DNA of 64,000 nucleotides from Scortum barcoo. Its lineage: Eukaryota > Chordata > Actinopteri > Centrarchiformes > Terapontidae. Of the stretch, positions 24,315 through 35,425 are shown one piece after another (position 1 is the first letter of the stretch; every line of letters begins with the position of its first letter). A model generated the notes under the pieces. That model ran no database searches. It had not been told where the DNA came from and was given only the letters and a program-made list of their open reading frames with translations. The position numbers were made by a program, and so were the translations under genes. The DNA is taken from assembly GCA_023238725.1 (NCBI GenBank), contig CM041551.1, forward strand, positions 3,371,259 through 3,435,258. Direction: 5' to 3'.

Positions 24315-27300
24315 GTATGGTTGTTGTTATGCATTTGTGTGTTTACATGTGCACATTAGTTACTGGGTACATAACTTTGTGCATTGACAGTGACAATATT
24401 GAGTAGTCTATGTTGTTGCCGAACATTAGGTCGGGAAGATGCTCAGAAGGCAGATAGGCATGACAAAAACAACTGTCGACGATGATGGAATAGGGACCAC
24501 TTCTTCCACCCTTTGAATAGCAAACCAATCACGTTTAATGCTGTTGCAGTGATATTTATTTGAGCACTTAAGAGGCAGGGGAAGGATAAATGACACTTAG
24601 TTACCCAAGTTATTCGGTAGTATGTCTTTTCCAATGCTATTAGGACTTAATGTAGCTCTATACTGAGAGAGGAGGAGGGGATGAAAAGAGGGGTTGATGG
24701 ACAGAATCGAAAGGAATGGAGGGAGGAGGGAGAGAAAAAGCGTAGCTACTGACCAGTGGCAAAAATAAAAAAGCACAGCTACTGTGCATTTTATTTTGCG
24801 TACACAATTTATTGTAATATTTGAGATATCATAAAATTGTTTTTCAAATTTTAGTGTTGATTCCCACAACAAACAGAGAAACGCTGGCTAAACTCTGGAA
24901 CTGAATATACACTTTATTCTAATACACTTCCATCATTGTATGTTATTGTACTGTGTGTGCAGTTGTGGATGGCAGGCTAATGAAACAGACAAAACATGTA
25001 CCAGTCACATGACTCGACATGCATTGCAGTTATCGAAGCAATAAGCAACAAGCTATGCAGCAAACCAAAAAAGGAAACATTAATGTCGCTATTGACCTGA
25101 ATGTGTTTTAATCACTCATGTTATCATCACAATGATCATTTCTATTCTACCATTTTCATTAACAGGACCACTGTTATTATTACTGGCGCCACTAACACCA
25201 TCATCACCACCAGCATAACCATTGATGAGTGAGTTACCATCTCCAGCAGCCACAGCTGCGTCACTGCAAACGGGATTGAAAGTGTGATGGAGTGGTCAAC
25301 AAATGGCAGCCATCTGTATTAACCTCACCTGCTTTGAAATGTGGCCACTCTGGGTTTCCCTACTGATTTCCTGAGGGAATTCCGCCTCCATTCAGAATCG
25401 TATCTTAACCTAAACTCAAGGGGTACTCCACACCGTCAATGAGTCTGACTCCATGTCAGCGAGATAACCCCCAGGCGCCAGGTGAAACCTTAATACTGGT
25501 CAGCTCACCCGCTGACTTCAGATCAACAGATAACCCTTGATACCAAATGAAACCCTAGCCTCTGGTCCCAGTGCAGTGACCACACATGAGAACTGTGGCT
25601 TGCATGGGGCCCCATCCCCATACATTATTCACCACAGACAGCAAGGTGTAGCTAAGCCGTGGCCCATATTACACAGAGGCTAGGGAGAGACTTCCCCCCC
25701 GTCCTGTTCCCCCAGGCCTCAATTTTTTAGAGGAGAGGAGGCAATGATAGATATAATATTTCTTCTTTATTAAGATGGTATGGAGGCTGAGAGGACTGCT
25801 GAGCAGCCGGTGAAGGAGAGTGGAATCTTGAGGGATATGGTATGAGGTTGCCAGGAGGAAATATTCAAATAGCCTTCAAATACTCTGAGACTCATATTAC
25901 CTATCTCTGAGATGATGCCGACGTCATGGCAGAGACTTTGAGAATTTCTTGATGAGCACACATTTCCTCAGCTGACCTTGTCTAGTCTGACTTCAGTTAA
26001 TTATTTTCCACATCTCCCTGAACGGTTTTCAACAACCCCCAGAGAAAGTGTTTAATTGATTGTAAAAATAGTTGATGATTGATATTCAGTCGAACGACAT
26101 ATTGAGAAAAAGACTAATTGTGATGCTTCTACACTCTCTGACACACAGTCCAAACGCACATACCTTCTGTGTGCGCCCCTTTGCATTAATAATGCACACA
26201 CACATGCACACATACACACACACAGGCATGAATCCAGCTGGTTTCCGACATGAAGATCACCTGAACCTATTCACCTGGTCATGAACCTTGACAGGCTGCA
26301 GGGCAATTACTTCAATATCCCTGGTCACTAATGAGTGCGTGTGCATGTCTATTGTGTGTGTGTGTGTGTATTTGCCTATGGCTGTGTTTCAATGCTGGAC
26401 TGTGTGTTTGCATATTTATGTGTGTACTTCATGGAACATGAAAGGGGGAGAGAGTGAAGCCACTCCTTGTTCTAATTGTGTGTGAAATGAGATCTGTTAA
26501 TGCACTGTGTCATCCTCTGACTCTGAGTACATCTTTTTCCTCCATTCCCACAGAAAAGATGAGTCTTTAAATGATTCTGACATTTCAGTGTGTTTTTATG
26601 TAGAGTCAGTAGTGTGTCATGAGTGTGCTCTTTTAAACAAATGAAAACAATGACAATACAACTGACAATGTATCTTCTGAGTATGCATCAAAAGTGCCAA
26701 TCATTCTCTAAAACCACACCTGTTTTTCTTGACTGATGAAGATATTTTCAAATGATTGTTTCCAATTTACTTGAGTTTGGTATTAAAATGTGTCGCTTCA
26801 CAAAGTAGCAAGAATAGACAGCTGATGCACATTAACATCATGGTGTGTTTGATGCAATCAAAGTTATGTTTTGTCGTAATGCAGCTAAAAATGCTGGTTG
26901 ATTAGAAAAAGTCTGTTTCTGTGCTGGGGAAGCTTCTGACACCCAAAGCTGACCTGTGTGATGGCATATGAATACCCTCTCCTGTTTGGGGAGAACTACT
27001 ACTCAGTGTGATGTTTACTATATTAAAATTTACAGGATATTATGGATTTCTTTGTTTAGTTTGGACTAAAATGATGGCATGTTCTGGAACATCATCAGCT
27101 GTAATAGAAACCATTAGAAACCAATAGAATTTTTTTATGTGGGCTGAGAATTGTGTGATGGTCCTTTTGAATAATCACATCATTTCCATTTCTCCAGTTG
27201 TCCTGTTACATAAACACTACCGCCACCCTGTGTCAGAGGCCACATACACTATGGCTATAGGTTGCACCTCGATGCCTCTGCTCCATGAATTATTCTGGTG

Positions 27301-28429
27301 TTAGTGTAAGATAGGTCGCGCTTGTCATTTGTGTCCATATGAAGTACTTCAGCTTGTCTCAAATGACGCCATTTCCTTGATTGCCTCACTGTCCTATCTC
27401 CCCCACTTTCTGTGTTTCTTTTGTGGTGTAGTTTGACACGAGAAACAAGGTCAGTTTTGAGGGCTTTGTGAGGCAAACAAGCCATCAGTTAGAAGTGAAA
27501 ATATATCTTTTATTAAGATAAGATGTATGATCAACCTTAGTGATGCCCAGCAGGGCAAGAAATAGAAGAAGAAGTACAGATGAGTATTTAAAGTAAAAGA
27601 AATACATTACAAAAGCATTTCCTTGTGAACTTTAGACAATTTAGAAACAGTTTTACACTGAATTGGACTAAAAGCTATACATTTACAGCTATTTGCTAAT
27701 GGGGCAATGCAAGTACTCAAGGGAGAAAAGAATGGATGTTTTATGAACAGTGACAATCATACGTTCATTTACGATGTAATATGCAAAACTAATCAGGTTT
27801 AAGCAAAACCTCAAACTCGATTTATCAGACTCCATGTCTTTTCTAGTCGGTGCCGTGGTTCCTTCCAAGTTCCTGTCAGACTCTTGTTCTTTCTGCAAGT
27901 GGTCACGCAACATGAGTCCTGTCAAAGAGTTGTCTTCCAGCGCGGGAGGAAAAGAGTTAGAGTTAGAAAAAAGCCAAAAAGTTGTTCAAGGCTCATCTTT
28001 CCCCCCGCGGTTCCTGCAGATGTCAAGAGGCGAGAGATGAGAAACAAAGATATCCTCTAATCTTCACAGAGGTGCGAACAAGGAACAGAGAGAGGAGAGA
28101 GGACTGAGAACAGCGAGTGAGAGGAGTGATATTTTTTTTTTTGAAGCAAAGAAAATGAAGGAAGGGTTAGAGGGTTAAATGAAGAGCACTGGAATGGGAA
28201 TAAAGCAGGGCAGTGGAAATAATGAGGACAGAGAAATTGATCCAATAAGGTTGATTGAGAAAGGTCTGTGGTAATGGCAGGAGGAGAAGAGGGGAAATTA
28301 TGAGCTCACCTGTGACACTCATGAAGCACGTGACACTGTAAGCAGGAGGCGCACTGCTCATACTCAAACTCTCCTCTGTCATTCCCACTTCCCTCTGTTG
28401 TTTCTCTACTTCCCTCCCTCCCTCTTGAG

Positions 28430-28680
28430 CTTAATGAGGGCACTGGCTATGGTTTCTCCTAATTTTCCCCAAACCACCCCCCTCCTCCCGTCCAACTACC
28501 ATTACACAAGGCTGTCCTTCCCCATCCATTTTTAATACTTGGCTCCCACTCTTTTTTTCTCCTCTTGCCTTTACTCAAATCCAGCCCATCTACTCCTCAA
28601 ACTCCCCCCTCTCCCTCTCCTTTGCAGTTTTGGTCATCCTACTCTGCTCCAGCCCCCCCTCCCCCCTGCATCGCTTCCAT
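28430..28680. repeat. C-rich/pyrimidine tract with G-quadruplex potential on minus strand
   Basis: Several C5-C7 runs lie close together (near 28476, 28604 and 28653), with CCCTCCCCCCTG near 28660. The minus strand thus has repeated G5-G7 runs able to form G-quadruplexes. The block is pyrimidine-biased throughout. Confidence 0.6.
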
Positions 28681-29461
28681 CTACATGGGTAATCATATTG
28701 GCCCTGCCTGGCTGAGGGGATAATTATATTTCATGGAGGAGACTGTGAAAAAAGCAAGGGGAAAACCACTTTGCTTTCTGTGGTCTACTTCATGCTTGAC
28801 ATTTAGATCTTTTTTTTTTCTTGACAACACGTCAAGTTTACTCTGGGAATCCTGACCCCCGTCGAAATTAGATTTTTCAGTCGATGTTTATTAGGTGAAT
28901 GAAGTGCAGCAGTAGTGGTTGGAACAATCCATTTAGCCAGTGCAGTCCTTCAGGAAACACGAACATTAGGATTTGATATTATTACTTTTCAGATTAGATG
29001 CTTGCCTCTGTAAAATATGCCACTCATATTCATATATACATAAATAATAAGGAGAATTAAGGATGGTTAAGGAAAGATGAAAGAGAGAGGGAGAGGAGAG
29101 GGAGGACTCATCTGCGTTCCTCCGCTCGCCCGTTCTGTAATGGAGGGGCACTTCTGTCACCCTGACAACCTCGCCAGTCTGCGGGATAGAGATAATGGTC
29201 GCCTCTGAGACAGGTCCCCTAAATCATCTCCAGCATTACGAGTTCAACCCCACTAGCCATTAATCAGCCTCCCTGGCCAATGATTGGTTATAGAATACAC
29301 AAACAAAACCTTCTGGGAAATTAAGTTTAGGTAAGAAAGGGAAAGAAGCTAATAATTTCACCTCTTAAATCATAATGTCCCACTAGAGATTTCAAACATA
29401 TTACACACTATCAACTTCAGTAACTTATATGAGTAAATTACAAAGATATTAATTTTATTTG

Positions 29462-29462
<1 letters not shown>

Positions 29463-29544
<82 letters not shown>
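29463..29544. repeat. (TA)41 microsatellite
   Basis: Eighty-two bases of uninterrupted TA, followed by CTATATACACACACAT. A pure AT run of this length is self-complementary and can extrude a cruciform; its exact length is likely to vary between individuals and to be hard to assemble. Confidence 0.97.
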
Positions 29545-29545
<1 letters not shown>

Positions 29546-29659
29546 TATATACACACACATATAAAGATACCCTTTTAATTTTGGTACAGCTACAGTATTC
29601 TCTATTTCCTCGTTTTCCTTGTGATGCCTGAGATTTTCCAACATTTTTTCAGGCTAAAC

Positions 29660-30140
29660 TGCAGTACATTTTTAGCCATGCTAGGGGTAATGTCAGATTG
29701 AAATATCTTAACAACTGATTCAGATGAAATTTTGTTTAAGCATTTATGGTCCCCACATCATTATCCAATTGATTCTGGTGATCCTCTGACTTTTCCTGTA
29801 ACCATGCAGGTTAACATTTTTAGTTTTTAGTGTCTAGTCTGGAGAACCATCAACTGGATTGCCTTGAAATGTGGTTCACACATTCATGTCCCTGTCAGAA
29901 TAAAGTGTCATACCTTCGGCCATCCCCTGACTTTTAATCTAGCACAATTACTGGGTCAAAATCTGGTTGTTTTATGAACAAACACTTGCAAAACTGATCA
30001 CCCTCAGCTGCTTTGTGTTTAGGGCTGATGAGCAAATGATGGCCTGCTAACACGCTAGACTAAGATGATGACCATGGTAAACATCACTATCTCAGCATTG
30101 TCATTGTCATTGTCACGCTGACAGTAGTGTGACATTAGTG
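29660..30140 (+). repeat. Dispersed percomorph-type interspersed repeat (unclassified)
   Basis: The sequence has a characteristic series of phrases known from a very abundant repeat of spiny-rayed fish genomes: GAAATATCTTAACAACTGAT, 'GGATTGCCTTGAAAT', 'CCCCTGACTTTTAATCTAGC', 'TGCAAAACTGATCACC', 'AGCAAATGATGGCCTGCTAA', 'CACGCTAGACTAAGATG' and 'ACCATGGTAAACAT'. The order of these blocks also agrees with that repeat as I remember it. No ORF is present. Family name and class are not stated because I cannot search a library. Identity rests on recall of the consensus style. Confidence 0.55.
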
Positions 30141-30966
30141 TCAATGTCCAGACTCACACAACCACATGACTGTAAACTCTTAATGTTGTTCTCATTAAAA
30201 TGTATCTGAGAGAAAACTGTATTGTATTGTAACTGTATGTATATAACATTACAAGCAACAGAATAAAGAGTTGCTCTCACTTAAAAAGGTATTTGGAGCC
30301 AATTGTCTCTCTTGAATGATAAAAAACATAATGGAAATGAAATGATAATTAGTTGGCATATAATGCAACAGAAAGGGAGAGTTGGAGGTGGAGTCACTGT
30401 CACACTTTTTATTTTTTTCTGCGCCAACAACACTTTGTACTCTTGGTCTGATAAATGGACTATTGATTGTCATCTCATATCTGCTGATACACCTTGTGAA
30501 TACAACATTAGCACTAATGCTTACCCTCCGTGTCCCTCTGAGAGCTTTGTCACAACCCGGAGATGATGAATGCACCCGGACTATCTGATCCATCATCTGT
30601 AGAGCCGGCAAAATAAACCTCACAGGGAAAGTGGGCCAGCAGCAGTTGGCACAGGTCTGTGTTCTAGATAGAAGATGAAAGCAAACAGGTTTCTCCCCAT
30701 GATGTAATATGAAAGCAAAGCCCTCATGGTTTATTATCTGCACTAAACAAACAGCGTTTCACCAAAGAGCTTCACTGAGGTCGATATATCTTGTGAGGAT
30801 TCTTGTTATCTTTTCAAATTAAATGTTTAGTGCCCTGACGGGTGTGTCACTTCTTATCTGAGCTTCAGTCCACAGACAACCATACATGTACACACATGCA
30901 GTGCATACAAACGCAATATATGGATGCACATCTAGGCACCTGCTATCATATGATGTATTTTTAAAA

Positions 30967-31003
<37 letters not shown>

Positions 31004-32214
31004 TGTCATCCATTGTGCATGAATAATTGGTTCCTTTCTTGACTGGCTCTTCTGGTTGCCTCCTGGCTGAATGTATGTCTGGTCTAGACTCCTCTGCTCT
31101 GTCTCCTCTCTTCCTATCTCTTCCCATGCGTTATCTCATAGTGTTTGAATGCTGTGTGTCCCTCTCTTCCCGTCACCATCACACCTACAGTACTAATCTC
31201 TTTTCTGTGAACGGTCACAGATTGTCTGTGTGTGTGTGTGTGTGCAGGGTGGGTGCAGCGAAACGTGCATTTTGCTATGCAGAAATGTAAAAGGCAACTG
31301 AATTACTGTATCACTTTGATTTAGGTTGAGAAGCAGTGTTGGCTGTACAAAAAGCAAAACTGTGTGAGAGAGAGACTTCTTGACCAATAAACATATATCT
31401 ATATGTATTTTATATTACTTGTCATTTTTGTCTTTTTAATTTTTAACTATAAAAAAGTAAAACAAAACTAACTGACCAACAAAAAATGAGGAATTAATAA
31501 ATTAGATAATTATACATAAAGTAGCATTTAATAAATTAGTGGCCAAGTAATTAGATCAGTGAAGGCAAAACAGAGATATCATGCCTTTTAATCCACACTC
31601 TTTCTCCCACATTTATTACTCTCTATTTGTTTTCATTATTTCGCCCACTAACTGGCATTTTTAGTGAAATGACTGTCACCTGTGTGTGTGTGTACTACTT
31701 ATGTGTATGTGTGTGTGTGTATAGGGTAAAGTCGCTGATAATAAACAGACCTAGCAACTACGCTGAAAGCTACTTTGGTTAAAAAATAAAATCTTATTCT
31801 CCTCCATCCAATCCAATGTTCAAAAACAACAGTTCTGCTTCTCTGCATTTCAAATAAGTAAATTATTTGTGTAATTAAAATAAAATCTCCTTCATTTGGC
31901 ATTAGCTCCATTAAGAAAAACATGTTGTGACTGCTTTTTAATCTAATAAAATGTAATGCCATTAAGATAATGTTTTTATCCATTATAAAACCAAAACTTG
32001 ATCCGATTTAATGGAAAACACTTGATAAAATATGTGCTAATCAATTCTCTTTCTTTCCTCTCACACACACACACAGACAAGGACCCACACTGCTCTGTCT
32101 TCCTCCTTGTTTTTTTATTCAAAGTAGTAACTTTGAATAATGGGTAGTAAAAATAGTCTTAAGGCAATTCTTAGGCAGTGTCCTCATTCAGGATCCAAGT
32201 GGCCTGAGGATAGA
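30141..32214. other. Intron 2 sequence, no gene seen
   Basis: Contains a (GT)16 run at 30969-31000 and smaller GT runs near 31227 and 31690-31720, plus an AT-rich stretch at 31400-31560. The 164-codon minus-strand frame at 30249-30743 has no recognisable domain and is taken as chance. Confidence 0.5.
30969..31000. repeat. (GT)16 microsatellite
   Basis: An uninterrupted GT dinucleotide run. Confidence 0.97.
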
Positions 32215-32620
32215 GGCTCTCACTGAGAAGGTCTGAGCATCTCACTGCTAGCCTGATCTATCTGGTATCCTCCTCTCGACCGCAGCAGGAAAAGGCTGTT
32301 ATCTCGGTGATTAGACCAATGATTACACCATACACCATTTATGCAGGGTACATAGCCTGTGATACATTCAGCCGAACAATCCACACTTTGGAGAGCCTTG
32401 CTCTGCCTTGCCTGTTCCCACACCAGGCAGTAATGGCCCCCATCATGATGCTCTTGGTGGTGCTGGAGTAGAAATTCCTCAGGTTATAGCAGCAGGATAA
32501 GGTAATATCCTGAATTTTCTTAAGCGTCTGTGATGAAACCGTCTCTGCCTTTCCTGCTTTACTGCAGAGTCAGTATACAGCAGGCCCTTGGTGATCCTCT
32601 CCACTAAGGATCCTGTTAAG
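32215..32620 (-). pseudogene. L2-like LINE fragment (C-terminal reverse transcriptase)
   Basis: Read on the minus strand, frames give RRFHHRRLRKFRI, then NLRNFYSSTTKSIMMGAITA, then WCGNRQGRARLSKV, and later LLRSRGGYQIDQAS. These correspond in order to the C-terminal part of L2/CR1 reverse transcriptase (patterns RLHFLRKLRKF, FY.S...S.....ITVWYGN....R..L.KV, and LLPSGRRYRI..A). Frameshifts and substitutions break the frame. The RGGYQIDQAS segment resembles RRYRIHQAS at 35.25 kb, so both may come from the same LINE family inserted in opposite orientations. No 3' tail was identified. Confidence 0.75.
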
Positions 32621-35084
32621 GGGGGCATAGGTGCTGCCACTATCAGCTAACAGGAGGTTGTTGTCCTGACACTAGTAGGTCGGGTGTGCGTGTACTAAGT
32701 AACAACCTGCACTTTTGTGTTGTGTTGCATCAGTAGATGTCACTATAAACCAGAAACCCTGTGGACTGTTGTTTTTGGTGCTCTACTGAACTTTAAAAGA
32801 TCAGGTGGTGCTTCAAACCACTCTACACCTCTGCATGAAATCCCATTTGATTTGGCAGTACTGAAAGTGACAGAAGAAATAAAGTAATAAATGAACTACT
32901 AAATGAACAATTTCCAAAAAAAGTTGCATTCTAACTTATCCAACACTGGTTCTTTTTGCTGTTCACAAAATACATAAGTAAGTCATTTGTGCCTTATGCA
33001 AATTATGTTCTGTAATCAGCAGGGCAATAAGAATATTAGCATGATTTTATCCCCTGTACATCGCTATTGTCTCCTCTGAACTGCGCGCTCTATAACACAA
33101 GACAGAGTTAAATTGGTGTCTGTGAGTTGGTGTTGTAAATTGCAGTGTGGAGTCTGTCTTTACTCACTATATTAAGTGAGTGGAAAAATATGTATAAAAA
33201 CTAGAGGAGGCATGTCCAGAAAAGTGACTCCTATTCTCCATTCTCATTTGGGTGGACCCAGGGGATTGACCCTCAGTAAAAAGATATAGGCCAGTCTCAT
33301 CTGTGACGAAGCAAATGTACCAGCTGGAGTCGTAAAATCCACGCCTAGCTAAAAGATTTTGAGGACATTTTACGACTCTCCACATTTTGCCATAAATTAT
33401 CAGCAGAACAAAGTGGTGTCAGACATCAGAGTGCTTTCCGCCTCGCAGCATACAGCTAACACACTGCCCATACTGACAAACCGTCAAAAGAGTTTTCTGA
33501 GGTACTGAAGAAGAGTTTGCCGGCTAGTGTTATCTCTCCGTGTCCTCTCTGCACTGCCAAACAGGAGCTTGAGAGTCATGCTTGTAAAGATGATAATAGA
33601 TGTCACACAGAGGCAGCAAACAGCTGATATCATTTGTAATGCTGAACAGCACAGTTAAAGGAATGTGAGAATTTTTTTTATTTTATTTTGTTGCTGTCTA
33701 ATGAAAAAAGTGGTCAGCAGGCCAACATTCTCCTCTGTCTTCTCCACAGTCTGCAGTTAGAGGATGAAAGGAATACATAAAAGAACAGTCATTTTCAAAA
33801 TGTAATTATAGAGGAGAAGTGACTAATCTAATCAAATTATATTTGATTTGTGATAAGTATGTCTGATTAGTCTATTTGAAGGAACAAACACATTAGATTA
33901 TAAGGCCATAATGAATGAAATAATGCAGTATAATTTACTACAGTATAATGGGTCACATTTGCAATAGAGGATAATGGTAATCATACCATTCAATTCATAG
34001 TGCATACAATAGACAGAGAAACAGACAACTTCCTGAGTGGATCATTTATGGTCTGGTCGCTTGTGGTCATAATACAACAGCAACTGAAGGTAAACATGTT
34101 TACAATACAGCATTTTTCCAGAAAATCTACTGTCCAAAATGTATATTATTGACTCCCAAAATAACAGTATTCTGTATAAACAATACTAAAACTTAAAGCA
34201 CTTTACATCATCAATAATGACACTATTGCACTGTAAATATGTGGCAGTCTTTCATGGTTGTTATCTGTATTACTGTATATATGAGATACACATTTATGCC
34301 AAAAGGTATTCATGTATATCCATGATCATGTCCATTCTTGATGAAAAAAGTCCTTCAAGATTTGAGATCATGTTCAGCATGTATTCATCAGGCTGGTCTT
34401 CCTGGCCTTATTTTAGATGGCACTTAGTTGGCACACTTTCTACGGGCTCCTGGCTCCTGCCCTCCTGCCCTCCTGAGTTTCCAGCTGATGAGAGCACATC
34501 TAGTGGCCTGCTAATCCTGCTCGCACGCTCTTGTGCGGAGAGCATCAGGCTTCAGGGAGCAGGGTGGAAAACTCAGGCAATACCTGTGCATGCTAGACAG
34601 GTTGGCCATGTCACAGCTCAAGGTGACTGGAGCATACATAATCAAACGTGTGCACACACGCACACCTGAGGAACACTGAGCTCGTAGGAAAGTGTATGAG
34701 AACTATGCACATTCACACGCAAGGATCTTTTCCTGCACTTTAATCCTCTGCACTGCATTACATTAGCAGTGATAAACTCCTGTGTCAAGGATGTGACTTT
34801 TTTTCAGAATTATGAATTAGTTGAAGACTTAACTCCCATTAATTTCTATTTTACAACCAGATTTACCTGACAGAGGCCAGCTCTCTGCCAACTTAACCCA
34901 CAAGGAGTGCACCCAGAGAAGACCATAGTGCAAGACACCTAAACTTTCTCAGAGGAAGGCTGAGGTTAATGCGACTGTTGGGTGGGACTCACACATAATC
35001 CATCTTGGTTTGAGGCTGCTTGTTTAAGAAAAGATAACAGAACAGACATTGAAGATGAACAAGGAAAAAGTACAGCCACCAGCA
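32621..35084. other. Intron 2 sequence, no gene seen
   Basis: Holds a short perfect inverted repeat at 33327-33378 (listed separately). The stretch 34380-34640 is GC-richer than its surroundings and carries a 150-codon open frame without any known domain; it could be a conserved non-coding block. Nothing else was recognised. Confidence 0.45.
33327..33378. repeat. Inverted repeat with 12-nt perfect arms
   Basis: GAGTCGTAAAAT (33327-33338) and ATTTTACGACTC (33367-33378) are exact reverse complements separated by 28 nt. It lies in otherwise unremarkable intron and could form a hairpin; it may also be the remains of a small palindromic transposon. Confidence 0.8.
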
Positions 35085-35425
35085 GCTCTTTGCCACAGAT
35101 CACAAGCAGGCCAAGAACTTTACCTACCAGCTGGAGCTCAACCTGCACCAAGAAGTCATGCCATACTGCATCCATGAGGGCATGGCCACAGCCATCATGA
35201 ACAGCGCCTGCCTGCATGCTGTTTATTTTATCGCTACTGTGCTCGAGAAGAAGATACCGTATACACCAAGCCAGCATTGGGATGCTCAGGAAGAGCTTCC
35301 ACCCTCAGGGCACTAATTCGGGACATATTTTTTATTGCACAGTTGAAGGAGCTAACAGCAACACATTTCACTATGATTGTAGTCTGCATGAATATATGTG
35401 GCGAATAAACTTGAACAACATTGCT
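35085..35425 (+). pseudogene. L2-like LINE 3' end
   Basis: Around 35210-35320 the plus strand reads MLFILSLLCSRRRYRIHQAS followed by MLRKSFHPQGTN, which fits the C-terminal tail of L2-clade LINE proteins (HALF.LLPSGRRYRI....K.SF.P...N). About 80 bases further on comes a 3'-UTR-like end with 'GTGGCGAATAAACTTGAAC' at about 35399-35417, a form common at fish L2 ends. Upstream sequence from 35085 has the composition of the same element but no clear frame. A stop-free frame (about 35095-35310) reading LFATDHKQAKNFTYQLELNL looks gene-like but is best explained as an off-frame reading of this element. Confidence 0.6.

Larger units (their letters stand above)
22081..29462. other. Intron 2 sequence, no gene seen
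   Basis: Non-coding DNA with an A21 run at 23889-23909, TG-rich DNA at 24281-24314, a purine-rich tract at 24660-24760, a moderately GC-rich stretch at about 25320-25720 that could be a conserved non-coding element, a purine-rich block at 28030-28300 and a C-run-rich block at 28430-28680. No coding exon was recognised on either strand. Confidence 0.5.

Noticed and set aside
27480..27640. Possible LINE tail on the minus strand (AAGATAAGATG near a short GC patch)
   Set aside because: The similarity to the 6.2-kb LINE tail is too weak by eye and no protein-coding part is present.
34217..34669. 150-codon open frame
   Set aside because: No domain or homologue recognised, no splice structure linking it to the channel, and the codon pattern is not convincing.
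35095..35310. Stop-free frame with gene-like composition (LFATDHKQAKNFTYQLELNL)
   Set aside because: The neighbouring frame contains the L2 C-terminal motif RRRYRIHQAS and a LINE 3' tail follows, so it is better read as an off-frame reading of that element.
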